The notes: generated from the letters alone by a model not told the origin. DNA of 64,000 nucleotides from Bradyrhizobium sp. CIAT3101 (GCF_029714945.1 NZ_CP121634.1:4795001-4859000); one strand, 5' to 3'. Shown: positions 51,565 through 60,599, numbered from the stretch's first letter. Numbers and translations are program-made.

Positions 51565-51633
51565 TCCGCGGGATGGCAAGCGTGGAATGTGCGTACTAGA
51601 TTGGGCGCACGTCGTTCGATCCGGAGCTAGCCG

Positions 51634-52212
51634 ATGACTTCGCCTGAGGAATTTTCGCGGCTGCAATCGGCAATGAGCCAGGCGGTAAAGGCGCATTGGA
51701 GGGCCTTTCTGTTCGAAGGCATTCTGCTCGCCGTTCTCGGCATCGCCGCGCTGATCCTGCCGCCGCTCGCCAGTCTCGCCATCACGATCCTTCTCGGCTG
51801 GATGTTCCTGGTCAGCGGCATCGGCGGATTGATCGTGACCTATTGGGCGCGCGCCACGCCGGGCTTCTGGTGGTCGCTGATCTCGGCGGCGCTGGCGGTG
51901 CTCGCCGGCATGCTGCTGTTGGCCCGCCCGATGCAGGCCGTGCTGACGCTGACCATCGTGCTCGGCGCCTATTTCCTCGCCGAGGGTGTCACCACCATCA
52001 TGTACGCGCTGGAGCACCGCCGCGAGTTGAGCGGCCGCTGGTCGTGGCTGCTGATCTCAGGCCTCGTCGACATCGCGATCGCGTTCATGGTGATCGCGGG
52101 ACTGCCGAGTTCGGCGGAATGGGCCATCGGCGTGCTGGTCGGCATCAACCTGTTGTTCGGCGGCGCCACCCTGATCGGCGTGGCCCTGGCGGCACGCAAA
52201 AGCAACACCTGA
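51634..52212 (+). CDS. HdeD family acid-resistance-type membrane protein
   Basis: 192 residues, six helices in three pairs: WRAFLFEGILLAVLGIAALI, then LLGWMFLVSGIGGLIV and WWSLISAALAVLAGMLLLAR with TIVLGAYFLAEGVTTIMYAL, typical of the DUF308/HdeD family. Function in acid tolerance is known only in enterics. GGAG lies 7 bases before the ATG. Confidence 0.88.
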   Translation: MTSPEEFSRLQSAMSQAVKAHWRAFLFEGILLAVLGIAALILPPLASLAITILLGWMFLVSGIGGLIVTYWARATPGFWWSLISAALAVLAGMLLLARPMQAVLTLTIVLGAYFLAEGVTTIMYALEHRRELSGRWSWLLISGLVDIAIAFMVIAGLPSSAEWAIGVLVGINLLFGGATLIGVALAARKSNT

Positions 52213-52280
52213 GCCGCCTCGTCGCACCGGCGCCGATTGGGGGGGTGACAACCCGCCAACGGCAAGCTATATGAGCGACC

Positions 52281-52361
52281 ATGATCACCGTCGCCACCAG
52301 CTTTTATTGGTACTTTAGCTACGACAGCTCGCTGGCGGCAGGAGGATCGCGCTCAATCTGA
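52281..52361 (+). CDS. aromatic-rich leader peptide of DAHP synthase gene
   Basis: 26 residues: MITVATSFYWYFSYDSSLAA and a short tail. Six of seven residues at 8-14 (FYWYFSY) are aromatic. It ends at 52361, ahead of a terminator hairpin and 85 bp before the aroG start. The arrangement is that of a ribosome-stalling leader peptide sensing Phe/Tyr/Trp charging. Confidence 0.75.
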   Translation: MITVATSFYWYFSYDSSLAAGGSRSI

Positions 52362-52410
52362 AATATTGAAGCAAACGTCCGAACAGCCGCCAGACCTGGC
52401 GGCTTTTTTA
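52293..52410 (+). promoter_or_regulatory. transcription attenuator (alternative hairpins)
   Basis: Region 1 GCCACCAGC (52293-52301) can pair with region 2 GCTGGCGGC (52331-52339) with one mismatch. Region 2 can instead pair with region 3 GCCGCCAG (52386-52393), 8 perfect pairs. Region 3 also pairs with region 4 GGCGGCT (52398-52404) to make the terminator followed by TTTTTT. The Phe-Tyr-Trp codons (52302-52322) lie where stalling would free region 2 and prevent termination. Confidence 0.75.
52385..52410 (+). terminator. intrinsic terminator of the attenuator
   Basis: AGCCGCC (52385-52391) AGACCT GGCGGCT (52398-52404) then TTTTTTA. It stands between leader peptide and aroG. Confidence 0.85.
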
Positions 52411-52446
52411 TTGGCCGGCAGGTTCTCAACATGACAGGAGCCCGCC

Positions 52447-53532
52447 GTGCTGAGCACGACCGACGATCTTCGTATCCGCGAACTGAAAGAGCTGAGCACG
52501 CCTGAGGACGTGATGCGGGAGGTCCCGCGCACCCTCACGGCCACCCGTGTGGTGATGGCGGCGCGCAACGCGATCCATGCCATCCTCAGCGGCCAGGACG
52601 ACCGGCTTCTGGTCGTCGTCGGCCCCTGCTCGGTGCATGATCCCAAAGCCGCACTCGAATATGCCGAGCGCCTCGCCGCCCTGCGCGAGGATCTGGCCGA
52701 CCAGCTCGAGATCGTGATGCGGGTCTATTTCGAGAAGCCGCGCACCACCGTCGGCTGGAAGGGCCTGATCAACGACCCCGATCTGGACGGCAGCTTCGAC
52801 ATCAACAAGGGCCTGCGGCTCGCACGCAACGTGCTCTCGGCCATCAACAATCTCGGCCTGCCCGCCGGCACTGAATTCCTCGACATGACGACGCCGCAAT
52901 ACATCGCCGACCTCGTCTCCTGGGCCGCGATCGGTGCGCGCACGACCGAAAGCCAGATCCATCGCGAGCTGGCCTCGGGACTGTCCTGCCCGGTCGGGTT
53001 CAAGAACGGTACCGACGGCAATGTGCGCATCGCAGCCGACGCCGTGAAGTCGGCCTCGCATCCGCATCATTTCATGGCGGTTACCAAGCTCGGCCGTTCG
53101 GCGATCGCCTCGACCGCGGGCAACGAGGACTGCCACATCATCCTGCGCGGCGGAGCCAAGCCGAACTACGATGCCGCAAGCGTCGCCGCGGCCTGCAACG
53201 ACCTGGCGAAATCCGGCGTCGCGCCGCTGGTGATGGTGGATGCGAGCCACGCCAATTCGAGCAAGAAGCCGGAAAATCAGCCGCTGGTCACGGCCGATAT
53301 CGCCGGCCAGATCTCGGGCGGCGAGAACCGCATCATGGGCGTGATGATCGAGAGCAATCTCGTCGCCGGCCGCCAGGACGTGGTGCCGGGTAAGCCCCTG
53401 ACCTACGGCCAGAGCATCACCGACGGATGCATTGATTGGGCGACGACGGCAAATGTGCTCGAGCAGCTCGCCGATGCGGTCGAGATCCGGCGCAACACCG
53501 CGCGCGCCGGACTGCACGAGCGCTCCGCCTAA
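52447..53532 (+). CDS. aroG: 3-deoxy-7-phosphoheptulonate (DAHP) synthase, class I
   Basis: 361 residues. It condenses phosphoenolpyruvate and erythrose 4-phosphate, the first step of the aromatic pathway. Signatures: LLVVVGPCSVHDPKAALEYA (about 57-76), MRVYFEKPRTTVGWKGLIND, SCPVGFKNGTDGNVRIAADA and VDASHANSSKKPENQ. Same type as E. coli AroF/G/H. GTG start with AGGAG 6 bases upstream. It is controlled by the leader described above. Confidence 0.95.
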   Translation: MLSTTDDLRIRELKELSTPEDVMREVPRTLTATRVVMAARNAIHAILSGQDDRLLVVVGPCSVHDPKAALEYAERLAALREDLADQLEIVMRVYFEKPRTTVGWKGLINDPDLDGSFDINKGLRLARNVLSAINNLGLPAGTEFLDMTTPQYIADLVSWAAIGARTTESQIHRELASGLSCPVGFKNGTDGNVRIAADAVKSASHPHHFMAVTKLGRSAIASTAGNEDCHIILRGGAKPNYDAASVAAACNDLAKSGVAPLVMVDASHANSSKKPENQPLVTADIAGQISGGENRIMGVMIESNLVAGRQDVVPGKPLTYGQSITDGCIDWATTANVLEQLADAVEIRRNTARAGLHERSA

Positions 53533-53543
53533 GCGGGGCCACA

Positions 53544-53579
53544 GGTGGGCGGGGCGATGCTGTTCGCGTCCTGCCCACC
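53544..53579. terminator. weak hairpin between convergent genes
   Basis: GGTGGGC (53544-53550) pairs with GCCCACC (53573-53579) with a 22-base loop, in the gap between aroG and the minus-strand gene at 53596. Confidence 0.35.
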
Positions 53580-53595
53580 GCGCCGCGCCTGCGGC

Positions 53596-53850
53596 CTAGC
53601 AGCCGCGGCAGATGCTCTTGATCTTCTTGTCGAGCAGAGCGTCTTCCTTGTTCACGGGATTGTTCGGATCGCTCAGATTCTTCTCGTTCGGCACGTCGCC
53701 GGCGCGCGGCTGACGATGTCCGATAGGCGCCTGCGGCAACGTTCCGGACGTTGCGCCGCTTGACGTCGATGACCCCTTTGTGCCGGTCTGCGCCATCGCC
53801 GCACCGCCGAGCAAGACCACGAGCGATGCAGCCACCATGATCTTCTTCAT
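53596..53850 (-). CDS. small secreted protein, 84 residues
   Basis: Signal peptide MKKIMVAASLVVLLGGAAMA, then a Ser/Thr-rich linker and a C-terminal part with NEKNLSDPNNPVNKEDALLD and a final CRGC. GGAGGATCGGAC precedes the ATG; the open frame extends 68 residues upstream but without a signal. Function unknown. Confidence 0.75.
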   Translation of the reverse strand: MKKIMVAASLVVLLGGAAMAQTGTKGSSTSSGATSGTLPQAPIGHRQPRAGDVPNEKNLSDPNNPVNKEDALLDKKIKSICRGC

Positions 53851-53890
53851 GTCCGATCCTCCATTCCTCAAACCGGCGTTCTCTGACCGC

Positions 53891-54985
53891 TCAGGTCTCG
53901 GGCGGATAGAGATGGACGTCGCCGCAATAGTCGATGATACGATAGCGCGTTTCCGAGGCCGCATCACGTGCATCGGCTGCGGTATTTTGCTCCGCCAACA
54001 CATAATTCGGCCCGACCGGCGACTTGCCGGCGCCGCCGGGAATGTCGATGACATAGTCCGGCTGACACAGCCCTGACACCCGCCCTCGCAACTGCCGCAT
54101 TAAATCCTGCCCCTGCGCGAGCGTCGTTCGCAAATGCACGGTGCCCGGCGCGAGATCGCCGTGATGCAGATAATAGGGCTTGATCCGGCATTCGACGAAA
54201 GCTCGCATCAAATCCGACAAGGCCGCGACGGTGTCATTGACGCCGCGCAAAAGCACGGACTGGCTCACCAGGGGAATTCCGGAATCGACGAGCCGCGCGC
54301 AGGCGGCCCGTGCCGGCCCAGTCAATTCGCGCGCATGGTTGGCATGTACGGCAATCCAGGTGGTCGCGCCCTCGACCTTCAGCGCCGCAACCATCTCGTC
54401 GCTGATCCGCGCGGGATCGGCGACGGGCACGCGGGTGTGCAGACGGATGATCTTGACGTGATCGATGCCGGCAAGATCGGCCATGATCTCGCTCATCCGG
54501 CGCGGCGACAACATCAGCGGATCGCCGCCGGTCAGGATCACCTCCCAGATCTCGCTATGCGCGCGGATATAATCGATCGCGGCGCGGTAGGCACCGTCCG
54601 ACAGAGCGTTCTCCTTGCCGGGTCCGACCATCTCGCGGCGGAAGCAGAAGCGGCAATAGACCGCGCAGACGTGAACGAGCTTGAACAGCACGCGATCGGG
54701 ATAGCGATGTACGATGCCCTGGACCGGCGAGTGCGGGTGATCGCCGATCGGATCGGCGTTCTCGCCCGGTTGCGTCTCCAGCTCGGCGGCGGTCGGAACG
54801 AACTGCCGCGCGATCGGGTCTTCGGGATCCGATGTGTCGATCAGCTCGACCAGCGCCGGCGTGATCGCCACCGCATAGCGCGCAGCGACGCGCTCGAGCG
54901 CGGGCAGCGCCGTCGCAGGCGCGAGATCTGCAGCCACGAGCTCGGCCGGCTCACGCAAGGTGCGTGCAAGATTGGTCTTCGTCAT
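53891..54985 (-). CDS. epmB: EF-P (R)-beta-lysylation protein EpmB, lysine 2,3-aminomutase-like
   Basis: 364 residues. Radical SAM enzyme: CAVYCRFCFRRE carries the C-x3-C-x2-C iron-sulfur motif, followed by GGDPLMLSPRRMSEI and HTRVPVADPARISDEM. It turns lysine into (R)-beta-lysine for EpmA. The start overlaps the epmA stop (ATGA), so both are translated from one transcript. Catabolic lysine 2,3-aminomutase is the alternative, but the pairing with epmA and efp argues for EF-P modification. Confidence 0.93.
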   Translation of the reverse strand: MTKTNLARTLREPAELVAADLAPATALPALERVAARYAVAITPALVELIDTSDPEDPIARQFVPTAAELETQPGENADPIGDHPHSPVQGIVHRYPDRVLFKLVHVCAVYCRFCFRREMVGPGKENALSDGAYRAAIDYIRAHSEIWEVILTGGDPLMLSPRRMSEIMADLAGIDHVKIIRLHTRVPVADPARISDEMVAALKVEGATTWIAVHANHARELTGPARAACARLVDSGIPLVSQSVLLRGVNDTVAALSDLMRAFVECRIKPYYLHHGDLAPGTVHLRTTLAQGQDLMRQLRGRVSGLCQPDYVIDIPGGAGKSPVGPNYVLAEQNTAADARDAASETRYRIIDYCGDVHLYPPET

Positions 54986-56046
54986 TTTCCACTTAACGTT
55001 TCATTTGCAGGCGGTGTCCACACCACCTGATCAATCCGTGTTGCACCGCTCGCCAGCATCACCAGTCGGTCGAAGCCGAGCGCGACACCGCTCGCCTCCG
55101 GCATTTGGGCGACCGCAGCCAAGAAGTCTTCGTCCAGCGGATAGGCCTCGCCGTAGCGGCGCTGCTTCTCCGCCATGGATTCCGTGAAGCGCTTGCGCTG
55201 TTCCTCGGCGTCGGTCAATTCACCGAAGCCATTGGCGAGCTCGACGCCGCAGGCATAGATCTCGAACCGTTCCGCGACCCTCGGATCGTCCGCCTTGACC
55301 CGCGCCAGCGCCGCCTCTGGAGATGGGTATTCGAACAGAATGGTCAAACGCCCCTGCCCCAGATGCGGCTCGACATGCTCGACCAGGACCTTGCTGAAGA
55401 TGTCAGACCAGGTGTCGTCCTCGGCGACGCGGACCTTGCCGGCGGCCGCCTGGGCGAGCGCCGCACGGTTACCCTCGTTGCCTGAAATTGTCGACAGCAG
55501 GTCGAGGCCGGCGAAGCGTTCGAAGGCGCCCGCGACCGTCAGCAGCTCCGGCTCGGCGAAGGGGTCCGCGGTCCGGCCCCGGAACGCGAAGGTCCGGATC
55601 CCGGTCGCTTGCGCAGCGTGGGCGATCACCACCACCGTGTCGGCCATGATGGCATCATAGGGGGCGCCCGCCCGGTACCATTCCAGCATGGTGAATTCGG
55701 GCAGATGCAGGTCGCCGCGTTCGCGGTCGCGGAACACCCGTGCGAACTCGAAAATCCGCGCCTCGCCGGCCGCCAGCAGCTTCTTGCAGGCGAATTCGGG
55801 CGATGTTCGCAGGTATCGGCTGATCCGGCTGCCATCGGGCCGGATGATCTCGGTCCGGGGGGCATGCAGATGGGTCTCATTGCCCGGCGAGACCTGGAGC
55901 ACCGAGGTTTCGACCTCGACGAAGCCCTGCTCGGCGAAAAAGCCCCTGAGAGACCCGGTAATGGCCCCCCTGGCCTGGAGGAACGGCCGCCGGTCGAGGT
56001 GCCGGCTGGGCGCCCAGAACGGCGAAATCGGCTTGTCCCCAACCAT
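54982..56046 (-). CDS. epmA: elongation factor P lysyltransferase EpmA
   Basis: 354 residues. Class II LysRS-like without the anticodon-binding domain: FLQARGAITGSLRGFFAEQG FVEVETSVLQ (motif 1 area), FARVFRDRERGDLHLPEFTM LEWYRAG (motif 2) and ASGVALGFDRLVMLASGA (motif 3). It attaches (R)-beta-lysine to EF-P. Start set at 56046 (MVGDKPISPFW); the open frame upstream belongs to the divergent efp region. It overlaps epmB by four bases. Confidence 0.93.
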   Translation of the reverse strand: MVGDKPISPFWAPSRHLDRRPFLQARGAITGSLRGFFAEQGFVEVETSVLQVSPGNETHLHAPRTEIIRPDGSRISRYLRTSPEFACKKLLAAGEARIFEFARVFRDRERGDLHLPEFTMLEWYRAGAPYDAIMADTVVVIAHAAQATGIRTFAFRGRTADPFAEPELLTVAGAFERFAGLDLLSTISGNEGNRAALAQAAAGKVRVAEDDTWSDIFSKVLVEHVEPHLGQGRLTILFEYPSPEAALARVKADDPRVAERFEIYACGVELANGFGELTDAEEQRKRFTESMAEKQRRYGEAYPLDEDFLAAVAQMPEASGVALGFDRLVMLASGATRIDQVVWTPPANETLSGK

Positions 56047-56208
56047 TAACCGACCACCCCCTGAGCCAGCAAAGTGCTGGCATCCAACGGCAAAATCAGT
56101 ATGTTGCGGCCCGAAACGGGCGCCGAGGTCTGATTTGAGGCCCCAAGTCCCCCATCGATTTGACCACGTCCTGGCCTGAGCCGGGCCAAGCAAGCAGGAA
56201 ATATAGCT

Positions 56209-56775
56209 TTGAGAGTCATCGCCAGTTCTATTCGCAAGGGCAACGTGATCGAGCAAGACGGCAAGCTCTATGTCGTCGTGAGCGCCGAGAACATCCATCC
56301 CGGCAAGGGCACGCCGGTCAGCCAGATCGAAATGCGCCGAATCTCGGACGGGGTAAAGATCTCCGAGCGCTACAAGACCACCGATCAGGTCGAAAAGGCC
56401 ACGATCGAAGAGCGCAACTTCACCTTCCTTTACGAAGACGGCGACGGCTTCCACTTCATGAACCCCGAGACCTACGACCAGGTCCAGGTCTCTAAGGACG
56501 TGGTCGGCGACGCGGCCGCCTATCTTCAGCCAGAGATGATGGTCAAGCTGTCGACCCACGACGTCAACGTGGTCTCGCTCGCGTTGCCGCAGCGCGTGAC
56601 GCTGGAAGTGGTCGAGACCGAGCCCGTGACCAAGGGCCAGACCGCCTCGTCCTCCTACAAGCCCGCGGTGCTCTCCAACGGCATCCGCACCACCGTGCCG
56701 CCGCACATCGCCGTCGGCACCCGCATCGTGGTGATGACCGAAGACGGCTCCTACTCCGAGCGCGCCAAGGACTAG
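56209..56775 (+). CDS. efp: translation elongation factor P
   Basis: 188 residues, three beta-barrel domains. It relieves ribosome stalling at polyproline. The loop [15 protein letters not shown] carries Lys 33, the residue modified by EpmA. C-terminal [15 protein letters not shown] is typical. TTG start at 56209 with AGGAA about 8 bases upstream. Divergent from epmA-epmB, so the full EF-P modification set is clustered here. Confidence 0.96.
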   Translation: MRVIASSIRKGNVIEQDGKLYVVVSAENIHPGKGTPVSQIEMRRISDGVKISERYKTTDQVEKATIEERNFTFLYEDGDGFHFMNPETYDQVQVSKDVVGDAAAYLQPEMMVKLSTHDVNVVSLALPQRVTLEVVETEPVTKGQTASSSYKPAVLSNGIRTTVPPHIAVGTRIVVMTEDGSYSERAKD

Positions 56776-56798
56776 GCAAGGGATCGAGGATCGGACAG

Positions 56799-58412
56799 GT
56801 GCCGCCGGGGGGCGAGACAGTGGGTAGGAAGGCTTTCTGCTTCGTCTCGCTTTTTCTGGCGTCGCTTTCGCTCTCCTTGGCAACGCCGCTCGCCGCGGAC
56901 GAATTCCGCAGCCCCTCACTCACAGCCCTGCGCGTCGATTGGCGCGCAGCGCTCGACCAGCTCCGCACCGAGATCAACAGCCGCCCACAGGTCGCAGGTG
57001 ATTTCATCTTCGTGCCGCGCCGCTCGGTGCCGCGCTACGATCCGCGCGCCACGCCGGCGCTGGTGCAGCTCAACGCGGTCTCCTCGCTGTTCTTCACCGG
57101 CATTGCCCGCAGCTCCGTCCCCGTGCTGCTCCCGTTCGATGCCGCCGCCTACCTCGAGGCGCAACGCACCGGCGCACAGGCGCTGCCGCGCTACCAGGCC
57201 GACTTCAGCCCCGCCGACATGTTCGACGCCGGTCCCGCCGGCTACAGCGCGACGTTCTCGCTCGAGCCCGGCGCCGGCGACGGCATGCCGCCGCGCACCT
57301 TCGCAAAGCCCGTCGAGGTGCAGATCACCGGATCGGCGCTCGTCTATGACATCGCCGATCCTGCCGGCGGCAAGGGCGAGCCGGTCAAGCCGCTGGCGGC
57401 AATTTATCCGGACCTGCGCAAATTCATCCGCGAAGGCTATGTGCGCTACGCCTTCACGCGCTTCGGCGCCGCTTATGTGGTGTCGATCCAGTGCCTGGAC
57501 AGCGTCGCGAAGCCGCGGCGGCTCGCCTGCAAGGAGGCCTATCCCGTTGCCGAGCGCTTCCTGAAGGCATTGCACGTCGCCGGCGGGCAGCGCACGCGGC
57601 CACTGATGGACGTTGCTTCCGATCTGATCGATCGCCCGGTCGCACGTTCGGCGGATTTCAGCTATCGGCCGAGCGGCGACATCATCCCGAACACCGGCTA
57701 CCGCAAGCAGGGCGGCCATCCCGATCCGATGGCCTATGCGCAGATCCGCTTTCCGCTCGAGAAGGCGCCTGCCTTTGTGCATTCGCAGTCCTACGCCAAG
57801 CGCGACAAGGACGACCGCCCGACCGCCTATCCGTGGCGCGACAATTTCTGCGAGTCACGCAGCTTCGAAGTCTGGCAGTGCGGCGGCGGCTATGGCCACC
57901 AGGGCGAGGACATCCGCGCGGCCGACTGCCCCTCGCCGGGTGACGGCCGCGACCCCTGCGATCCCAAACAGCGCGGCGTCGTTGCCGTTCGCGACGCCAC
58001 GGTGATCCGTGCCTCCAAGGATCAGGCCGCGACGCTCGAGGTCAACAGCCGCACCGAGCACATCCGCTTCCGCTACATGCACATGAATCCGCAGGCGTTG
58101 AACGCCGACGGCATTCTCAACGGCCGCATCGTCACCGAGGGCGAGAAGATCGGCGTGATCTCCAACTACCTTGACCACCCCGCCGGCACGTCGATGCACC
58201 TGCATTTCGACGTCCAGGTGTTCACCCGCGACGGCTGGATCTGGGTCAGCCCCTACGTCACGCTGGTTTCGGCCTATGAACGCCTGATCCGCGCCCGCGG
58301 CCGCGAGGTCGGGCCGGAGATCGCAAGCTCGCCGCAGCCGGTCGCACACGCGCTGCCCGAGGATGTGATCAAACCCGATCAGCGCGAGGGATCGAGCAGC
58401 GAAGAGAATTGA
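56799..58412 (+). CDS. M23 family metallopeptidase
   Basis: 537 residues (a GTG at 56820 gives 530). Signal peptide about 9-34. The C-terminal LytM domain has GYGHQGEDIRAADCPSP (H-x3-D) and GTSMHLHFDVQVF (H-x-H), complete for zinc. It cleaves peptidoglycan cross-bridges or acts as an activator. The N-terminal about 330 residues are a longer than usual substrate-binding or regulatory region. It follows efp by 23 bp and may share its transcript. Confidence 0.88.
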   Translation: MPPGGETVGRKAFCFVSLFLASLSLSLATPLAADEFRSPSLTALRVDWRAALDQLRTEINSRPQVAGDFIFVPRRSVPRYDPRATPALVQLNAVSSLFFTGIARSSVPVLLPFDAAAYLEAQRTGAQALPRYQADFSPADMFDAGPAGYSATFSLEPGAGDGMPPRTFAKPVEVQITGSALVYDIADPAGGKGEPVKPLAAIYPDLRKFIREGYVRYAFTRFGAAYVVSIQCLDSVAKPRRLACKEAYPVAERFLKALHVAGGQRTRPLMDVASDLIDRPVARSADFSYRPSGDIIPNTGYRKQGGHPDPMAYAQIRFPLEKAPAFVHSQSYAKRDKDDRPTAYPWRDNFCESRSFEVWQCGGGYGHQGEDIRAADCPSPGDGRDPCDPKQRGVVAVRDATVIRASKDQAATLEVNSRTEHIRFRYMHMNPQALNADGILNGRIVTEGEKIGVISNYLDHPAGTSMHLHFDVQVFTRDGWIWVSPYVTLVSAYERLIRARGREVGPEIASSPQPVAHALPEDVIKPDQREGSSSEEN

Positions 58413-58580
58413 CGCGCTGCTCGCGCCGGCCATGTGGCTCGGACGCGTGTGTTGATGACACGCCAATGACAGCCCTGCAGGCTTGGCCAAGCCTGATCCC
58501 GCCGGCTCCCCCATGACCTGATCTTCTCTGGCCCCAGACTTGCTTGGCGTCCGCAGCCAAACAGGATGAAGGGGAAGCTC

Positions 58581-59489
58581 ATGCGTTATCTCACCACGGC
58601 GGCTATTCTCGCCGTCGCTTTCGCCATACCGGTTCAAGCGGAAGAATTGAGCGGCACGCTGAAGAAGATCAAGGACACCGGCGCGATCACCCTCGGGATA
58701 CGCGACAGCGCGGTGCCCTTCAGCTACATCGACGACAAGCAGAAGATCGTCGGCTACGCCGTCGACATCTGCATGAAGATCGTCGACGAGATCAAGACCG
58801 AGCTCAAGCTGGACAAGCTCGAGGTCAACGAGACCATCGTCACCTCATCCACCCGCATTCCACTGATGGCGAACGGCACGGTCGATCTCGAGTGCGGCTC
58901 GACGACCAACAACGCCGACCGCCAAAAGCAGGTGTGGTTCACCAATACCCATTTTCTCACGGCGAGCCGTTTCGTGTCCAAGAAGGCGCTGAAGCTCGAC
59001 CAGGTCGATGATCTCAAAGGAAAGGCGGTCGTCTCGGTCTCCGGCACGACCAACATCACCCAGCTCAACAAGGCCAACGCCGCCCGCTCGCTCGGCATCA
59101 CCGTGATGAGCGCCAAGGACGTCCCAGAGGCCTTCCTGATGGTCGAGACCGACCGCGCCGTGGCCTTCGTCATGGACGACATCCAGCTTGCGGCCATGAT
59201 CGCCTCGTCAAAGGATCCGTCGCTCTATGCCATCAGCACCGGCGCATTTTCCGATCCGGAGCCCTATGGCATCATGCTCCGCAAGGACGACGTGCCGTTC
59301 AAGGCAGTGGTCGATCGGGCCACGGCCAAGCTCTACAAAAGCCCCGAGATCGAGAAGATCTACAACAGGTGGTTCATGGAGTCGGTGCCCCCGCGCGGCC
59401 TCAACTTCCATGTCCCGATGCCGGCCTCGCTGAAGAAATCGTTCGAGAGCCCGTCGGACAATCCCGATCCTGCGTCTTACGGGGGCTGA
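58581..59489 (+). CDS. amino-acid ABC transporter substrate-binding protein (GltI type)
   Basis: 302 residues. Signal peptide MRYLTTAAILAVAFAIPVQA. SBP family 3 core: AITLGIRDSAVPFSYIDDKQ, VGYAVDICMKIVDEI, DLECGSTTNNADRQKQVWFT (typical of GltI glutamate/aspartate binders) and AAARSLGITVMSAKDVPEAF-like loop. Start 58581 with AAGGGG upstream. No permease or ATPase gene nearby, so it is an orphan receptor or serves a remote system. Confidence 0.92.
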   Translation: MRYLTTAAILAVAFAIPVQAEELSGTLKKIKDTGAITLGIRDSAVPFSYIDDKQKIVGYAVDICMKIVDEIKTELKLDKLEVNETIVTSSTRIPLMANGTVDLECGSTTNNADRQKQVWFTNTHFLTASRFVSKKALKLDQVDDLKGKAVVSVSGTTNITQLNKANAARSLGITVMSAKDVPEAFLMVETDRAVAFVMDDIQLAAMIASSKDPSLYAISTGAFSDPEPYGIMLRKDDVPFKAVVDRATAKLYKSPEIEKIYNRWFMESVPPRGLNFHVPMPASLKKSFESPSDNPDPASYGG

Positions 59490-59502
59490 GGACGGCTTGA
59501 GG

Positions 59503-59529
59503 ACCCGGATGACGAAGGGTCATCCGGGT
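59503..59529. terminator. perfect 11-bp hairpin between convergent genes
   Basis: ACCCGGATGAC (59503-59513) and its exact complement (59519-59529) with GAAGG loop, between the binding-protein stop and the convergent cupin stop. No strong T-run on either side. Confidence 0.6.
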
Positions 59530-59537
59530 TACCGGCT

Positions 59538-60041
59538 TTACTCCAGAAACGTCGTCAGCTGCGCGCCCTCGTCAGCCACGAATACGGCGATCAGTTCAGC
59601 CGGCTCGGTGGTGCTGGCGTTGGCAGAGACCAGATGCGTCGCGCCCGGCGGCTCGAAGAAGGATTGGCCGACACCGAACGTCTCGACCGGGCCGCCGCCG
59701 AGCTGGGAGCGGATCTCGCCCTTGGTGATATAGGCCGTCACCGAGCCGGCATGCCGGTGCGGCCGCGAAAACCCGCCCGGACCGTAGAACACGCGCACGA
59801 TGGTGACGCGCTTACCCGGTACGTTGGGCAATGCGTATGAGCCGATCGGCTCGATCTTGTCGAGCGGCGAGCTTTCCGCGGCGGTGGCGCAGAGCGGCGC
59901 CAGTGCGCCTGATACCTTGTCCATCGTCACCGGCAGCACCTTGCCGATCGCAAGCGCGCAGACGAGGCCGCCGACGACGGCCAGCGCCATCGAGCGCAAT
60001 GGCACAGGGCGCGGCATGGTGACCAAATTCATTGCAGTCAT
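59538..60041 (-). CDS. membrane-anchored cupin protein
   Basis: 167 residues. An N-terminal transmembrane helix (about 14-34) anchors a cupin: YGPGGFSRPHRHAGSVTAYI TKGEIRSQL (His-x-His) and SFFEPPGATHLVSAN. GGGAGG lies before the ATG at 60041. It is co-oriented with the AhpD-like gene and divergent from marR across it, so the pair is probably the MarR target. Confidence 0.85.
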   Translation of the reverse strand: MTAMNLVTMPRPVPLRSMALAVVGGLVCALAIGKVLPVTMDKVSGALAPLCATAAESSPLDKIEPIGSYALPNVPGKRVTIVRVFYGPGGFSRPHRHAGSVTAYITKGEIRSQLGGGPVETFGVGQSFFEPPGATHLVSANASTTEPAELIAVFVADEGAQLTTFLE

Positions 60042-60062
60042 GACAACCTCCCCTCGTTGCAA

Positions 60063-60542
60063 TCAGGACGCCGCAGCATTCGCCGCGACCGGCCGCTTCG
60101 TTGGCGTCCAGCGATAGGCCGCACCAAATCGGTTCCAGACGTTGATCGAGGCGATTGCCGACGTCAGGTACATCAGCTCGGTCTCCGAGAATTCACGCTG
60201 TACCTCTACGTAAACCTCGTCGCCGAAGCCGTCGGGAAGCAAGGTCAACGCCTCGGCCCAGGCTAATGCCGCACGCTCTCGCGCCGAGTAGATCGGTGCC
60301 TCGCGCCAGACCGCGATCAGATGGAGCTTGTCCGCGGGTATGCCAAGCCGCTCCGAGAGTAGGATATGATGCTGCACACAGAACGCGCAACCATTGATCT
60401 GCGAGGCGCGCAGCTTGGCGAGCTCGAGCAGCTGCTTGTCGAGGCCGGCCTTGGCCGCAACCTTGCCCAGCGCCAGCACCAGATCATATGCGTCCGGAGC
60501 AATCCTCTTGAAATCCTCGTACTCGCTGCGGGCGTGTGACAT
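60063..60542 (-). CDS. carboxymuconolactone decarboxylase/AhpD family protein
   Basis: 159 residues, all-alpha. INGCAFCVQHHILLSERLGI carries the redox C-x-x-C followed by His, as in AhpD-like alkylhydroperoxidases rather than true decarboxylases. It lies 21 bp upstream of the cupin gene and divergent from the MarR gene; the operator palindrome lies between. Confidence 0.9.
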   Translation of the reverse strand: MSHARSEYEDFKRIAPDAYDLVLALGKVAAKAGLDKQLLELAKLRASQINGCAFCVQHHILLSERLGIPADKLHLIAVWREAPIYSARERAALAWAEALTLLPDGFGDEVYVEVQREFSETELMYLTSAIASINVWNRFGAAYRWTPTKRPVAANAAAS

Positions 60543-60561
60543 TGCCGTTCACCTCGTGCTA

Positions 60562-60597
60562 TTATAAGACTGCTTACATCTTATAAGAGCTCTTATA
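60562..60597. promoter_or_regulatory. MarR-type operator palindrome
   Basis: TATAAGAGCTCTTATA (60582-60597) is a perfect 16-bp palindrome, and TTATAAGA also occurs 19 bases upstream (60562-60569). It sits between the divergent AhpD-like and MarR genes and touches the annotated marR ATG. Binding by the neighbouring MarR protein is inferred. Confidence 0.7.
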
Positions 60598-60599
60598 TT

